DNA from: Clostridium sp.
GTDB lineage: Bacteria > Bacillota > Clostridia > Lachnospirales > Lachnospiraceae
Length of the DNA: 46,091 nucleotides
Direction of reading: 5' to 3'
Assembly: GCA_023664605.1 (NCBI GenBank)
Contig: JAMPFF010000020.1
Span: 1-46,091 of the forward strand
Part shown: piece by piece, positions 34,068-42,786 of the stretch
How positions within the stretch are numbered: the stretch's first letter is position 1
How the letters are laid out: each line of letters opens with the position of its first letter
Translations under genes and position numbers: made by a program
The notes under the pieces: model-generated
Seen by the model: the letters and a program-made list of their open reading frames with translations, nothing else
Database searches by the model: none
Told to the model about the DNA's origin: nothing

Positions 34068-34120
34068 AGTAATCATTACTGTTTCTATTAATATCATACC
34101 ATATTCTATGATAATGTCTA
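34068..34120 (-). promoter_or_regulatory. promoter and palindromic operator of the grcA-like gene
   Basis: On the minus strand TAGACA (34120-34115) and TATGAT (34098-34093) are spaced by 16 bp. AGTAATCATTACT, a 13-base palindrome at 34068-34080, lies just downstream of the expected start. It is a candidate repressor site, plausibly for redox or oxygen control. Confidence 0.55.
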
Positions 34121-34252
34121 TTATTTTTTCTTAAAAAATTGTATTTTATCAGATACACTTATTGTTTTAATTTGCCTGAATTAAGTGATGATTTTATGTC
34201 CGGTATATGATACAATAATGCTGACTCGTACCATTATATGGAGGATATGCGG

Positions 34253-34801
34253 ATGAAGTACTTAATTGTAGTGGATATGCAGAATGACTTTATTACGGGA
34301 AGCCTGGGAAGCAAGGAAGCGCAGGCAATTCTGCCGGGCGTCATTGATAAAGTGAAACATTATCAGGGAACGGTTATTTATACGAAAGATACGCATACGA
34401 AAGAGTATTTGCAGACACAGGAGGGGAAGAATCTTCCGGTTGTGCATTGTGTGCAGGGCGAAGAGGGCTGGATGTTAGCGGAAGCGTTAGAGACCGCGGC
34501 GAATGAGCAGAATGGGAAAATATATTGCAAACCGGCGTTTGGCAGCGTCGAGCTGGCAAAGGATTTGCAGTCTGTCAATGAAAAAGAACCGATAGAAGAG
34601 ATTGAGCTGTGCGGTCTATGCACGGATATCTGCGTGATTTCCAATGCGCTGTTACTCAAAGCGTTTCTGCCGGAAGTGCCGGTTTATGTGGACGCGTCAT
34701 GCTGCGCAGGAGTAACGCCCGCCAGCCATAAGAATGCGTTAGAAGCCATGAAGATGTGCCAGATTTACATAAAAAATGATAAAAGTTTGAGCCAGAGCTG
34801 A
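34253..34801 (+). CDS. pncA: nicotinamidase (isochorismatase family)
   Basis: This 182-residue enzyme hydrolyses nicotinamide to nicotinate. Asp is in VVDMQNDFITGSL, the metal-site region is YTKDTHTKEY, Lys is in YCKPAFGS, and the catalytic Cys is in ELCGLCTDICVISNAL. GGAGG at 34240-34244 is 8 bases from ATG 34253. Upstream ATGs at 34238 and 34247 overlap that site. The following gene uses the product. Confidence 0.92.
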   Translation: MKYLIVVDMQNDFITGSLGSKEAQAILPGVIDKVKHYQGTVIYTKDTHTKEYLQTQEGKNLPVVHCVQGEEGWMLAEALETAANEQNGKIYCKPAFGSVELAKDLQSVNEKEPIEEIELCGLCTDICVISNALLLKAFLPEVPVYVDASCCAGVTPASHKNALEAMKMCQIYIKNDKSLSQS

Positions 34802-34839
34802 TAACGCTTTGGCAGTAAACTCGCAGGACGAGGAAAGGC

Positions 34840-36306
34840 ATGGTTATAAAAATGAGTACACAGTTTAACGAGCGAAACGTCTCTATGGTAATGGATATGT
34901 ATGAACTGACGATGGCGAACGGTTATTTTTGCAAAGATTATCAGAATACGATTGCCGCATTTGACGTTTTTTACAGAAATAATCCTGACAATGCGGGTTT
35001 TGCCATTTTTGCAGGGTTGGAGCAGGTTGTAGAATATATCCAAAATCTTCATTTCAGCGAGGAAGATATAGAATATCTGCGTTCCCAGAATCTGTTCAGT
35101 GAAGAGTTTTTGCAGTATCTTCTGCATTTTAAATTCAGAGGCGACATTTATGCGATGCCGGAGGGAACCATTATGTATCCCAACGAGCCGATTATGACGG
35201 TGATTGCGCCGCTAATTGACGCGCAGCTTATCGAAACGACTATTTTGTTGGAAATTAATCACCAGTCGTTAATCGCCACTAAGACAAACCGTATTGTGCA
35301 GGCGGCAGGCGGTAAGCCTGTTTCCGATTTCGGGGCAAGAAGAGCGCATAATGTGGACGCGGCGGTTTATGGGGCAAGGGCGGCATATATCGGCGGCGCG
35401 GCGTCAACTGCAACGGTTCTTGCCGGTAAGATGTTTGACATTCCGATTTCCGGTACGATGGCGCATAGCTGGGTCATGACCTTTGACAGTGAATATGAAG
35501 CTTTTAAGACCTATGCGCAGACTTATCCGGATGCAACGCTTTTGCTGGTAGATACGTATGACGTTTTAAAAAGCGGCGTTCCCAATGCTATCCGCATAGC
35601 AAAAGAAGTTTTGCAGCCGATGGGAAAACGGTTAAAAGGCATCCGCTTAGATTCCGGCGACCTTGCCTATCTGTCCAAGGAGGCGAGAAAACTTTTGGAC
35701 GAGGCGGGGCTTACCGACTGCATCATCGTAGCGTCAAACAGCCTGGATGAATATACGATTACGTCGCTAAACAGGCAGGAGGCGAAGTTAGACAGCTACG
35801 GCGTCGGCGAAAGGCTGATTACTTCTTTTTCCGCACCGGTATTTGGCGCTGTATATAAAATGGTGGCAATAGAAAAGGGCGGCAGTTTCGTTCCTAAGAT
35901 TAAAATATCCGAGACGCTGGAGAAAATTACGAATCCGGGTATCAAGGAGATATACAGAGTCTATGATAAGGACGGGAAAGCGGTGGCGGATTATCTGACG
36001 CTAAAAGGTGAAGAAATTGACGGTTCACAGCCTGTCCGCTATGTGGACCCGATAAAGTATTGGAAAGACCGAAGTTTTGTCGATTGTACTTTTAAACCGC
36101 TGCAAAAGCAGATATTTAAGGGCGGCGAACTGGTATATGACCTGCCGAAACTGGAAGATATCAAGGCATATGTCAGAAAACAGTTAGAGCAGGAAATATG
36201 GAAAGAGGAACAGCGTTTTGAAAATTCGCATACGCATTATCTGGATATGAGTCCGGCGATGTTTGAATTAAAAATGAGCCTTTTGCATGAGGGCAACAGA
36301 GAATAA
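34840..36306 (+). CDS. pncB: nicotinate phosphoribosyltransferase
   Basis: This 488-residue enzyme converts nicotinate to nicotinate mononucleotide in NAD salvage. Conserved features are MYELTMANGYF near the N-terminus, the phosphorylated-His region SDFGARRAHNVDAAVYGARAAYIGG, SGTMAHSWVM, LLVDTYDVLKSG, GIRLDSGDLAYLS and YGVGERLITS. AGGAAAGG precedes ATG 34840 closely, and ATG 34852 is an alternative start. It is directly downstream of the nicotinamidase gene, forming a two-step salvage pair. Confidence 0.94.
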   Translation: MVIKMSTQFNERNVSMVMDMYELTMANGYFCKDYQNTIAAFDVFYRNNPDNAGFAIFAGLEQVVEYIQNLHFSEEDIEYLRSQNLFSEEFLQYLLHFKFRGDIYAMPEGTIMYPNEPIMTVIAPLIDAQLIETTILLEINHQSLIATKTNRIVQAAGGKPVSDFGARRAHNVDAAVYGARAAYIGGAASTATVLAGKMFDIPISGTMAHSWVMTFDSEYEAFKTYAQTYPDATLLLVDTYDVLKSGVPNAIRIAKEVLQPMGKRLKGIRLDSGDLAYLSKEARKLLDEAGLTDCIIVASNSLDEYTITSLNRQEAKLDSYGVGERLITSFSAPVFGAVYKMVAIEKGGSFVPKIKISETLEKITNPGIKEIYRVYDKDGKAVADYLTLKGEEIDGSQPVRYVDPIKYWKDRSFVDCTFKPLQKQIFKGGELVYDLPKLEDIKAYVRKQLEQEIWKEEQRFENSHTHYLDMSPAMFELKMSLLHEGNRE

Positions 36307-36328
36307 AACAGTAAATGAGGGAATGGAT

Positions 36329-36940
36329 TTGAAAGAAGAATTTACGCAGGAAGAGTATGACCAGTTGATAAAACCCTATTCGGAAGCGTTGACGATTATT
36401 CAGATTCGCTTGGACAGCCTGAATGCGGAATACAGGAGCCGGAGCAGGGAATATCCGATACATAATATTCAGCAGAGAATCAAAAGTAAGAACAGCATTA
36501 TCAAAAAACTGGAAAAGAAAAATATGCCGCTTACTGCGGGCGCGGCAAGAGATGAGTTAAGAGATATCGCGGGTATCAGGGTTATCTGTTACTTTGAAGA
36601 TGATATTTACAGCGTTGTGGCGGCAATCCGTAAACAGACCGATATTTTGGTTATCAGAGAGCGGGATTATGTGAAAAAGCCGAAAGAGAACGGCTACAAA
36701 AGTTACCATATCGTGTTAGGCGTTCCGATTTATACGCTCGAAGAGACGCAGTACTATCCGGTAGAAGTGCAGATTCGGACGATTTCCATGGATTTCTGGG
36801 CGAGTATGGAGCATAGGATATGCTATAAAAGCGGGCAAAATAGGGAGGTATCGGAAGAAACAAGAGAGACTTTGAAAAGTTACGCACAGCAGTTAAAAGA
36901 AATTGAGGTCAGTATGTATGAGCAGAGTATGAAGGGTTGA
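36329..36940 (+). CDS. small alarmone synthetase (RelA/SpoT synthetase domain)
   Basis: This protein of about 203 residues has only the (p)ppGpp synthetase domain, as in RelQ/YjbM. Conserved parts are RIKSKNSIIKKLEKK, RDIAGIRVICYFEDDIY, DYVKKPKENGYKSYHIVLGVP and VEVQIRTISMDFWASMEH. It would make ppGpp/pppGpp from ATP and GDP/GTP independently of the ribosome. Start choice is uncertain. GAGG at 36317-36320 is 8 bases before TTG 36329 but only 2 before ATG 36323. ATG 36287 lies inside pncB and has no ribosome-binding site. Confidence 0.9.
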   Translation: MKEEFTQEEYDQLIKPYSEALTIIQIRLDSLNAEYRSRSREYPIHNIQQRIKSKNSIIKKLEKKNMPLTAGAARDELRDIAGIRVICYFEDDIYSVVAAIRKQTDILVIRERDYVKKPKENGYKSYHIVLGVPIYTLEETQYYPVEVQIRTISMDFWASMEHRICYKSGQNREVSEETRETLKSYAQQLKEIEVSMYEQSMKG

Positions 36941-36947
36941 GAAAACA

Positions 36948-37264
36948 TCAATATTGTTTCAGAAATTCTGCCATGGTGATAATTTCCGGCATATCTACAT
37001 CTAAAACCAGAAAATCTTTATCACCGGTTATGAATATATCAATTTCTTCCATCATTGCCGTTGCCAATATGGGTGAGTCTTTTATATCGCGCACTTCAGG
37101 AAACTCATTCAAGTTCAATGTTTTCGGCGTATAAACTAGCTCAAAAGGCAGTTCCAGAAAAAATCGGTCAAGAAATTTCCGCTTTGTTGGAAATTTTCGG
37201 TCAGTCACAAGCCGCAATTCTTCAATTACATAATCGCACACTATAATTTGGTGATTGTCGGTCA
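36948..37264 (-). pseudogene. 5'-truncated PIN-domain toxin
   Basis: The minus-strand frame encodes CDYVIEELRLVTDRKFPTK, DIKDSPILATAMMEE and FITGDKDFLVLD, the middle and C-terminal motifs of PIN ribonucleases. The expected N-terminal strand with the first catalytic Asp (LDTNVL-type) is missing. The open frame instead runs without an ATG into the 3' end of the adjacent antitoxin gene (KKLTDNHQIIVCDY). A deletion of about 35-40 codons fusing the two genes is the simplest reading. Enzyme activity is unlikely. Confidence 0.75.
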
Positions 37265-37522
37265 GCTTTTTTGCAAATCTTCTTTCCGAATTTCTTTCAT
37301 ATACGCCTGCATTTCTTCCTCCGTAGAAAAACCCGCTTTTTCTGCTTCTCCGGCAAAAGCATCTTCTACTCTTTTAAATGCCAGCATCGCTGAATTTTCA
37401 AAATAGAATCTTCCGTTTTCTTCTAAAATAACAATTTTATCTCCTGTTTTCAAATTTAGCTTATTTCTTACAGATATGGGAATGGTAATCTGTCCTTTAC
37501 TGGAAATTTTTGCTACTTCCAT
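37262..37522 (-). CDS. AbrB/SpoVT-type antitoxin
   Basis: This 86-residue protein has an N-terminal swapped-hairpin DNA-binding domain, EVAKISSKGQITIPISVRNK and LKTGDKIVI. Its C-terminal helical tail would bind a PIN partner. AAAGGA lies upstream of the minus-strand ATG at 37522. Its stop abuts the truncated toxin, so the C-terminal residues may be altered by the same deletion. It may persist as an orphan repressor. Confidence 0.85.
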   Translation of the reverse strand: MEVAKISSKGQITIPISVRNKLNLKTGDKIVILEENGRFYFENSAMLAFKRVEDAFAGEAEKAGFSTEEEMQAYMKEIRKEDLQKS

Positions 37523-37574
37523 ATTTCATCGTCCTTTCATAACTGTTTGGTTTTCTTTACTTTCTTTACATTCT

Positions 37575-37603
37575 ATTATACGCAATAGAACGCATAACAT
37601 CAA
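37575..37603 (-). promoter_or_regulatory. promoter of the antitoxin gene
   Basis: On the minus strand TTGATG (37603-37598) and TATAAT (37580-37575) are spaced by 17 bp, about 50 bases before the antitoxin ATG. Confidence 0.65.
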
Positions 37604-37669
37604 TCTTTTTTAAAAATATTTGAACTTATTACATGATAGTATGATATAGATTGGTATAATAAAATCAAA

Positions 37670-37710
37670 TGATGCAACTTTGATGCAATTTTGATGCAAC
37701 TATGATGCAC
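37670..37710. repeat. four TGATGCA repeats with exact 11-bp period
   Basis: TGATGCA begins at 37670, 37681, 37692 and 37703, one helical turn apart. The array lies just after a TATAAT (37655-37660) and before a GGAGG (37714-37718) that precedes only a short TTG frame. A cooperative repressor or activator site for the YD-repeat operon is likely. It is too short for a CRISPR array. Confidence 0.7.
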
Positions 37711-37823
37711 GGTGGAGGTATATTGTTAGATAGAGTATCTTGGGGGAATAATGCCCTCCTTGCGCAATAGAAACATGAGTTTTGCAATTACCTGGTTACT
37801 CATAAAACAGAAAGGTCGCAGTC

Positions 37824-39674
37824 ATGGATATACTTATAGATAGAATAAAAAACTTTCTGATAATCAGTACGGCAACAGTCTTATTATACTGTTATGCCCT
37901 GTACACGCGGACATACGCGGGAATCACGACATACGCGCCAATCGTCCTAGAGCCGCCCACCGCATCGATACAGGTGGATTTGGATGTGATAAATACATAT
38001 TTTCAGGAACAAGTGATTGTTGTAAAAAGCAGAATATATCCTAAATATAGCGGCGACATTCTCTATTGGGAAACCGATTATGATAAAGCCGGAAATGAAA
38101 TAAGAAAAGTAAGGTATAAAAGCGGCGGCATGGATATGTGGACGGAATCTGAATACAGGGAAGACGGGCAAATCTCTGCATGGATTCGCTATGATGGAGA
38201 TGGAAGCGACACTTACTATGGAGAATATCAGTATGACGATGCAGGAAATAGGATTGAACTCACAGAATATAATAGCAGCGGTGAGGTTATTGAACAAAGG
38301 ATTTATGCTTATGATGAAGCGGGAAATGAAATCGCGTTTACACAGTATTTAAACGGCAGCCTGCTCAGAGCGTATGAATGTATATATGACGGAAATAAGG
38401 AAATTTATATAGAATATAACGGTGGTGGAGATGTCTGTGCCTATGACGAATATGAATACAATGAAGCAGGAGATATAACGAAAGCGAAACATCGCCGTGA
38501 GCCTGCGCTGGACATCGAGGATTATTCCGCCTATTGGTATCGTTATAATGAAGCAGGGGATATCGAAAAGATAATCTGCTATGATGAAAGTGGAAATGTA
38601 TCATTTTGGAAAGAGTATCAGTATGATAAAGCCGGAAATCAATTATCAGAGATAAGCTACAATGATGATTATGGCGTATATACAAGATGTGAACATAAAT
38701 ATGATAAGAACGGAAAGAAAATAAAAGAAACCGTACTAGAGGATGGCGAGATAGTTCAACAGTATGAGTATTGCTATGACGAGTGGGGGAACATAACGGA
38801 AGATGATTTTTACACTTATGAATATGAGTATGAAACGGTATATACTTCCCGCCAGCCTGTTATTGTCTATAAAAAAGAATACCATGACGGAACGCTTACC
38901 TGTCAAAGCGAATATGACCGGACAGGCAAGGAAATAGGGAAAGTCACATATGACTGTGACGGAAACATCCTTAAACAGATAAGCTATAACTATGATAAGA
39001 TAGGAAATCTGATAGAACAGACGGAAGTCTATCCAAGCGGCGGGACTACCGTTATGAAAGAAATTTATATATATAATGAGGCGGACGATATGACAAAGCG
39101 TGTGGTTTCTGTTGATGGCAAGCTGCGCGCCCGATATGAATACGAATATGACAAAACGGGGAGACAGAAAAGCTATACGGTCTATAACAAAGACGGCGAT
39201 ATATGCAGCTATTCCAACCATGAATACAAATATGATGAGACGGGCAACGTCATAAGCGATACGACGCAAGTTTATGATACGATAATGACGGACATTGAGA
39301 CGGAGAGATTCGACACTACTCAGGAAAAATATGAATATGAGTATGATGAGACAGGAAGAAAAGAAAAAGAAATTTGCTATATGGACGATATGATGTATTA
39401 CGGGTATGAGTGGGAATATGACGAGAAAGGGCGGATACTCGTGGAAACAGAATATTCCGTATATGACGGAAGCATAACCGCGCAGGATAAATACGAATAT
39501 GACGGCGATGGAAAAAAAGTAAAGAAAATCCGCACAAAATATGGAAATTATGGAAGTTCGGAAGAAGAGATAGAGAAAGAAGATATAACGGAATATAGTT
39601 ACGATATGCGCGGTAATTTAATTGAAGAGAGAACGGGAGAGAAAAATATTACATATGAGTATATTTATGAATAG
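37824..39674 (+). CDS. secreted YD-repeat-like protein, copy 1
   Basis: This is a 616-residue exported protein. The N-terminal leader MDILIDRIKNFLIISTATVL runs into LLYCYA, a hydrophobic export segment that resembles but does not match a good lipobox (Tyr before Cys). From residue 55 it consists of about twenty repeats of roughly 20-22 residues built on EYxYDxxGNxI, Y and DG positions. These resemble RHS/YD repeats and would form an extended beta structure. There is no RHS core or toxin domain. AGAAAGG lies about 12 bases before ATG 37824. Its end overlaps copy 2. A role in surface adhesion or ligand binding is inference. Confidence 0.8.
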   Translation: MDILIDRIKNFLIISTATVLLYCYALYTRTYAGITTYAPIVLEPPTASIQVDLDVINTYFQEQVIVVKSRIYPKYSGDILYWETDYDKAGNEIRKVRYKSGGMDMWTESEYREDGQISAWIRYDGDGSDTYYGEYQYDDAGNRIELTEYNSSGEVIEQRIYAYDEAGNEIAFTQYLNGSLLRAYECIYDGNKEIYIEYNGGGDVCAYDEYEYNEAGDITKAKHRREPALDIEDYSAYWYRYNEAGDIEKIICYDESGNVSFWKEYQYDKAGNQLSEISYNDDYGVYTRCEHKYDKNGKKIKETVLEDGEIVQQYEYCYDEWGNITEDDFYTYEYEYETVYTSRQPVIVYKKEYHDGTLTCQSEYDRTGKEIGKVTYDCDGNILKQISYNYDKIGNLIEQTEVYPSGGTTVMKEIYIYNEADDMTKRVVSVDGKLRARYEYEYDKTGRQKSYTVYNKDGDICSYSNHEYKYDETGNVISDTTQVYDTIMTDIETERFDTTQEKYEYEYDETGRKEKEICYMDDMMYYGYEWEYDEKGRILVETEYSVYDGSITAQDKYEYDGDGKKVKKIRTKYGNYGSSEEEIEKEDITEYSYDMRGNLIEERTGEKNITYEYIYE

Positions 39675-41553
39675 AATAAAAAACTTTCTGATAGTCAGTA
39701 CGGCAACAGTCTTATTATACTGTTACGCCCTGCACACGCGGACATATGTGGCAATCACGGCATACGCGCAAACCGCCGTAGAGCCGCCGTCCGCGTCGAT
39801 ACGGGCGGATTTGGATGTGATAAATACATACTTTCAGAAACAAGTGATTGCGGTAAAGCGAAAAATGTATCGTGACGGCATACTTCTTTGGGAATCTGAT
39901 TATGACAGAGGCGGAAATGAAATAAAAGCAGTAAGATATAAAAGCGACGGCAGTATAGACAAGCAGGAGGAATATGAATATAGAGAGGATGGGCAAATGT
40001 CCGCATGGATATGCTATGATAGGGATAGAAGCGTCAGCTCCCATGGAGAGCATCAGTATGACGATGCAGGACATGAGATTGCGCGTATAGAATATAATCG
40101 CAGCGGTGACATCACTACTAAATCGACTGCTGCCTATGATGAAGAGGGCAATATCATTGAGAAAGTGCGATATTTTGGAGATGACCTATACAGACGATAT
40201 GAATACGAATATGAATATGTGGACACCGGAAAGAGGGAAAAGCATGTAGAATATAATGGCGATGGAGATATCTTTTCTTACGGGGAATATGAATATGATG
40301 AAACAGGACATATCATAAAAGAAGAATGCCACAATTTGGCGGAGAAAATAGAGTATTCTTACACTTATAGATACCGATATAACGAGGCAGGAGATATCGA
40401 AAAGAGAATCTGCTATGACGAGGATGGAAATATACGCTATTGGTATGAGTATCGCTACGATGAAGCCGGAAATAAATTGTCAGTGATAACCTGCGATAGC
40501 GACGGCATATATGAAAGAAGCGAATATAGATATGATGAGAATGGAAAAGTAATAAAAGAAACCGTACTAGAGGATGGCGAGATAGTCAGCCAGTATGAGT
40601 ATTGCCGTGACGAGTGGGGGAACTTAAAGGCTGATAGTAGCTGCACTTATGAATATGAGTATGAAACGCTGTATACTTCCCGCCAGCCTGAGCCGCCTGT
40701 CATCGTCTGCAAAAAGGAATACCATAACGGAGCGCTTACCTGCCAAACCGAATACGACCGGACAGGCAGGGAAATAGCGCGAATCATATATAACAGAGAC
40801 GGTAGTGTGAAAGTGAAGATGAAATATCGTTATAATGCGGATGGGCAAAAGGCATACGAGACGCGGTATGACCGTGGCGGAAACCTCTATGCGCAGATAG
40901 AATATACATACGATAAGGTAGGAAATCTGATAGAGCAGTCGGGAGTCTATCATAACGGCGAAACTACCAGTAAAGAAACTTATACTTATAATGAGGCGGA
41001 CGATATGACAGGATATAGGATTTATTATGACGACGAGTTATACGCCCGATATGAATACGAATATGACGAAACAGGAAGAGAGAAAAGCTATACAGTCTAT
41101 AACAAAGACGGCGATATACGCGGCTATTCCAACCATGAATACGAATATGATGAGACGGGAAACGTCATAAGTGATACAGCGCAGGTTTATGATATGGTAA
41201 TGACGGACATTGATACGGGAAGATATTATACCTACCAGTATCAATATGGATATGATGAGGCAGGAAGAAAAGAAAAAGAAATTTACTATATGAACGATAT
41301 AATGTATGACTGGTGTGAATGGGAATATGATGAGAAAGGACGGATGCTTGCGGAAATAAACTATAATGATGACGGCAGTATAATCGTGCAGGAAAAATAC
41401 GAATATGACAGCGATGGGAAAATAGAATATGAAAATTCGGAAAAAGAGATAACACTGATAACGGAATATGAATATATCTACGATGCGTTCGGCAATTTAA
41501 TCGAAGAAAGAACGAGAGAGAGAAGTATTACATATGAATATGTATATGGATAG
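39655..41553 (+). CDS. secreted YD-repeat-like protein, copy 2
   Basis: This is a 632-residue paralogue of copy 1. ATG 39655 (MSIFMNRIKNFLIVSTATVL) lies inside the last codons of copy 1, so the two are probably coupled. The earlier ATG 39622 adds only copy 1 codons in another frame. The C-terminal third (EKSYTVYNKDGDI, GYSNHEYEYDETGNVISD, EKEIYYMND) is nearly identical to the other copies, while the middle diverges. That pattern fits gene conversion. Confidence 0.8.
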   Translation: MSIFMNRIKNFLIVSTATVLLYCYALHTRTYVAITAYAQTAVEPPSASIRADLDVINTYFQKQVIAVKRKMYRDGILLWESDYDRGGNEIKAVRYKSDGSIDKQEEYEYREDGQMSAWICYDRDRSVSSHGEHQYDDAGHEIARIEYNRSGDITTKSTAAYDEEGNIIEKVRYFGDDLYRRYEYEYEYVDTGKREKHVEYNGDGDIFSYGEYEYDETGHIIKEECHNLAEKIEYSYTYRYRYNEAGDIEKRICYDEDGNIRYWYEYRYDEAGNKLSVITCDSDGIYERSEYRYDENGKVIKETVLEDGEIVSQYEYCRDEWGNLKADSSCTYEYEYETLYTSRQPEPPVIVCKKEYHNGALTCQTEYDRTGREIARIIYNRDGSVKVKMKYRYNADGQKAYETRYDRGGNLYAQIEYTYDKVGNLIEQSGVYHNGETTSKETYTYNEADDMTGYRIYYDDELYARYEYEYDETGREKSYTVYNKDGDIRGYSNHEYEYDETGNVISDTAQVYDMVMTDIDTGRYYTYQYQYGYDEAGRKEKEIYYMNDIMYDWCEWEYDEKGRMLAEINYNDDGSIIVQEKYEYDSDGKIEYENSEKEITLITEYEYIYDAFGNLIEERTRERSITYEYVYG

Positions 41554-41577
41554 GGTTACAGGAAAAGAGGGAGTTTT

Positions 41578-42699
41578 ATGTTATTTTTTCGGGGGATGAA
41601 GGTGAAACAAACCATAATTTTTATATTAATAGCCATCTGCATTAGGGTAGGGCTTACAGACCAATTTCCCTATGCGGGCGATATCCTGCTGGAAGAAGTT
41701 CCGGAATTGGGATACTCATATAGTCCGGTGGCAGGTGGTGACACTTATATCTGTTATGAAAACATCCTGATTTTAGGAGAAGATATTTACCGCTATGAGA
41801 ATGGGAACTATATCAAAACAGGTGAAACTATACGGGATATGCTGGGAATAGAAGGCAACATGCTTTATTATTATAGGCAGTATAAAAATGTGATTGTTGC
41901 ATGTAATTCTCAATACTTCTTATTATATGATATGGATACGGATAAGAGCTTTACGCATCCGGTTCAGGGCAATAATGAAAGTTTTCCCATCAGTAATTGG
42001 TATCTGCATGACGGATGTTTGTATTATCTGGCATTAAATGAGATTAGGAAGATGAACTTATCAGATGGGGAAGAACAGGTTATTTGCAGTAAAAATGGCA
42101 GTGCGGACATAGTAGAATTTGCGATGCGAAGCGATGGGAAAATTCTGTGTGAGTGCTTGGGCAGTGGTAAGAGAGAATACTATCTGATGGAGCCGTGCGA
42201 TAATGAGAAATGGAACGAAAAAAAGATATGGGAAACGGATAGAGACAGGTGGAAATTTGTAATGTTTTTCGCCTGCAATCAGTATGGGTTGTTTCAGATT
42301 GCAGAGTTCTTTAACTACAAGTCCGGACCGGATGGAACCATATCATCGAGTGAGGATGTAATCATAAGAGAGAATGGAACGGTAGAAAATTTTGGCATAG
42401 AGGTGAAAGGAGGCTGTGGTCTCCTTTTGGATACGGGGTGTCTGGCGAGCGATATTCCATATTCAAAAGAAATGTTAAAGGAAGACAGTACGCATTTATT
42501 GTGCAGACGTGTGTCAAGCGTGACGTTTTATGACTATGCAGGGAATGCTCTGGGAACCTATCAGTTGATAGAACCTGAAATTCTGCAGGACGGGTATTAT
42601 ATGAGAGAACTGTTATATCATGACGGGAAAATAACTGCATTGTATATACAGGAGGATACAGGGAAGCTGTATATTGCGCAGGTAGAAGCGGTTTTATAA
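41578..42699 (+). CDS. secreted predicted beta-propeller protein
   Basis: This 373-residue protein has an N-terminal hydrophobic signal anchor (KQTIIFILIAICIRVGL). It is followed by repeated beta-rich units such as NMLYYYRQYKNVIVACNSQY, WYLHDGCLYYLALNEIRKMN and HDGKITALYI, in the style of DUF5050-like propellers. GAGGG lies about 6 bases before ATG 41578. It sits between YD copies 2 and 3 in the same orientation and spacing, so it is probably co-expressed. No catalytic motif is seen. The family assignment is tentative. Confidence 0.65.
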   Translation: MLFFRGMKVKQTIIFILIAICIRVGLTDQFPYAGDILLEEVPELGYSYSPVAGGDTYICYENILILGEDIYRYENGNYIKTGETIRDMLGIEGNMLYYYRQYKNVIVACNSQYFLLYDMDTDKSFTHPVQGNNESFPISNWYLHDGCLYYLALNEIRKMNLSDGEEQVICSKNGSADIVEFAMRSDGKILCECLGSGKREYYLMEPCDNEKWNEKKIWETDRDRWKFVMFFACNQYGLFQIAEFFNYKSGPDGTISSSEDVIIRENGTVENFGIEVKGGCGLLLDTGCLASDIPYSKEMLKEDSTHLLCRRVSSVTFYDYAGNALGTYQLIEPEILQDGYYMRELLYHDGKITALYIQEDTGKLYIAQVEAVL

Positions 42700-42786
42700 A
42701 TACAGTTCCGCGGTATCTCCTTTTACCAAATCTATTTTGTCATTTTCGCAATTACCTGATTTTCATAAAAAAGAAAAGGAGCAGTC

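Noticed and set aside
36937-37246. Plus-strand frames opposite the PIN remnant
   Set aside because: The minus-strand frame carries clear PIN motifs, and the plus frames do not.
37670-37710. Possible CRISPR array
   Set aside because: The repeat unit is only 7 bp with 4-bp gaps, and no cas genes are present. It is a phased binding-site array.
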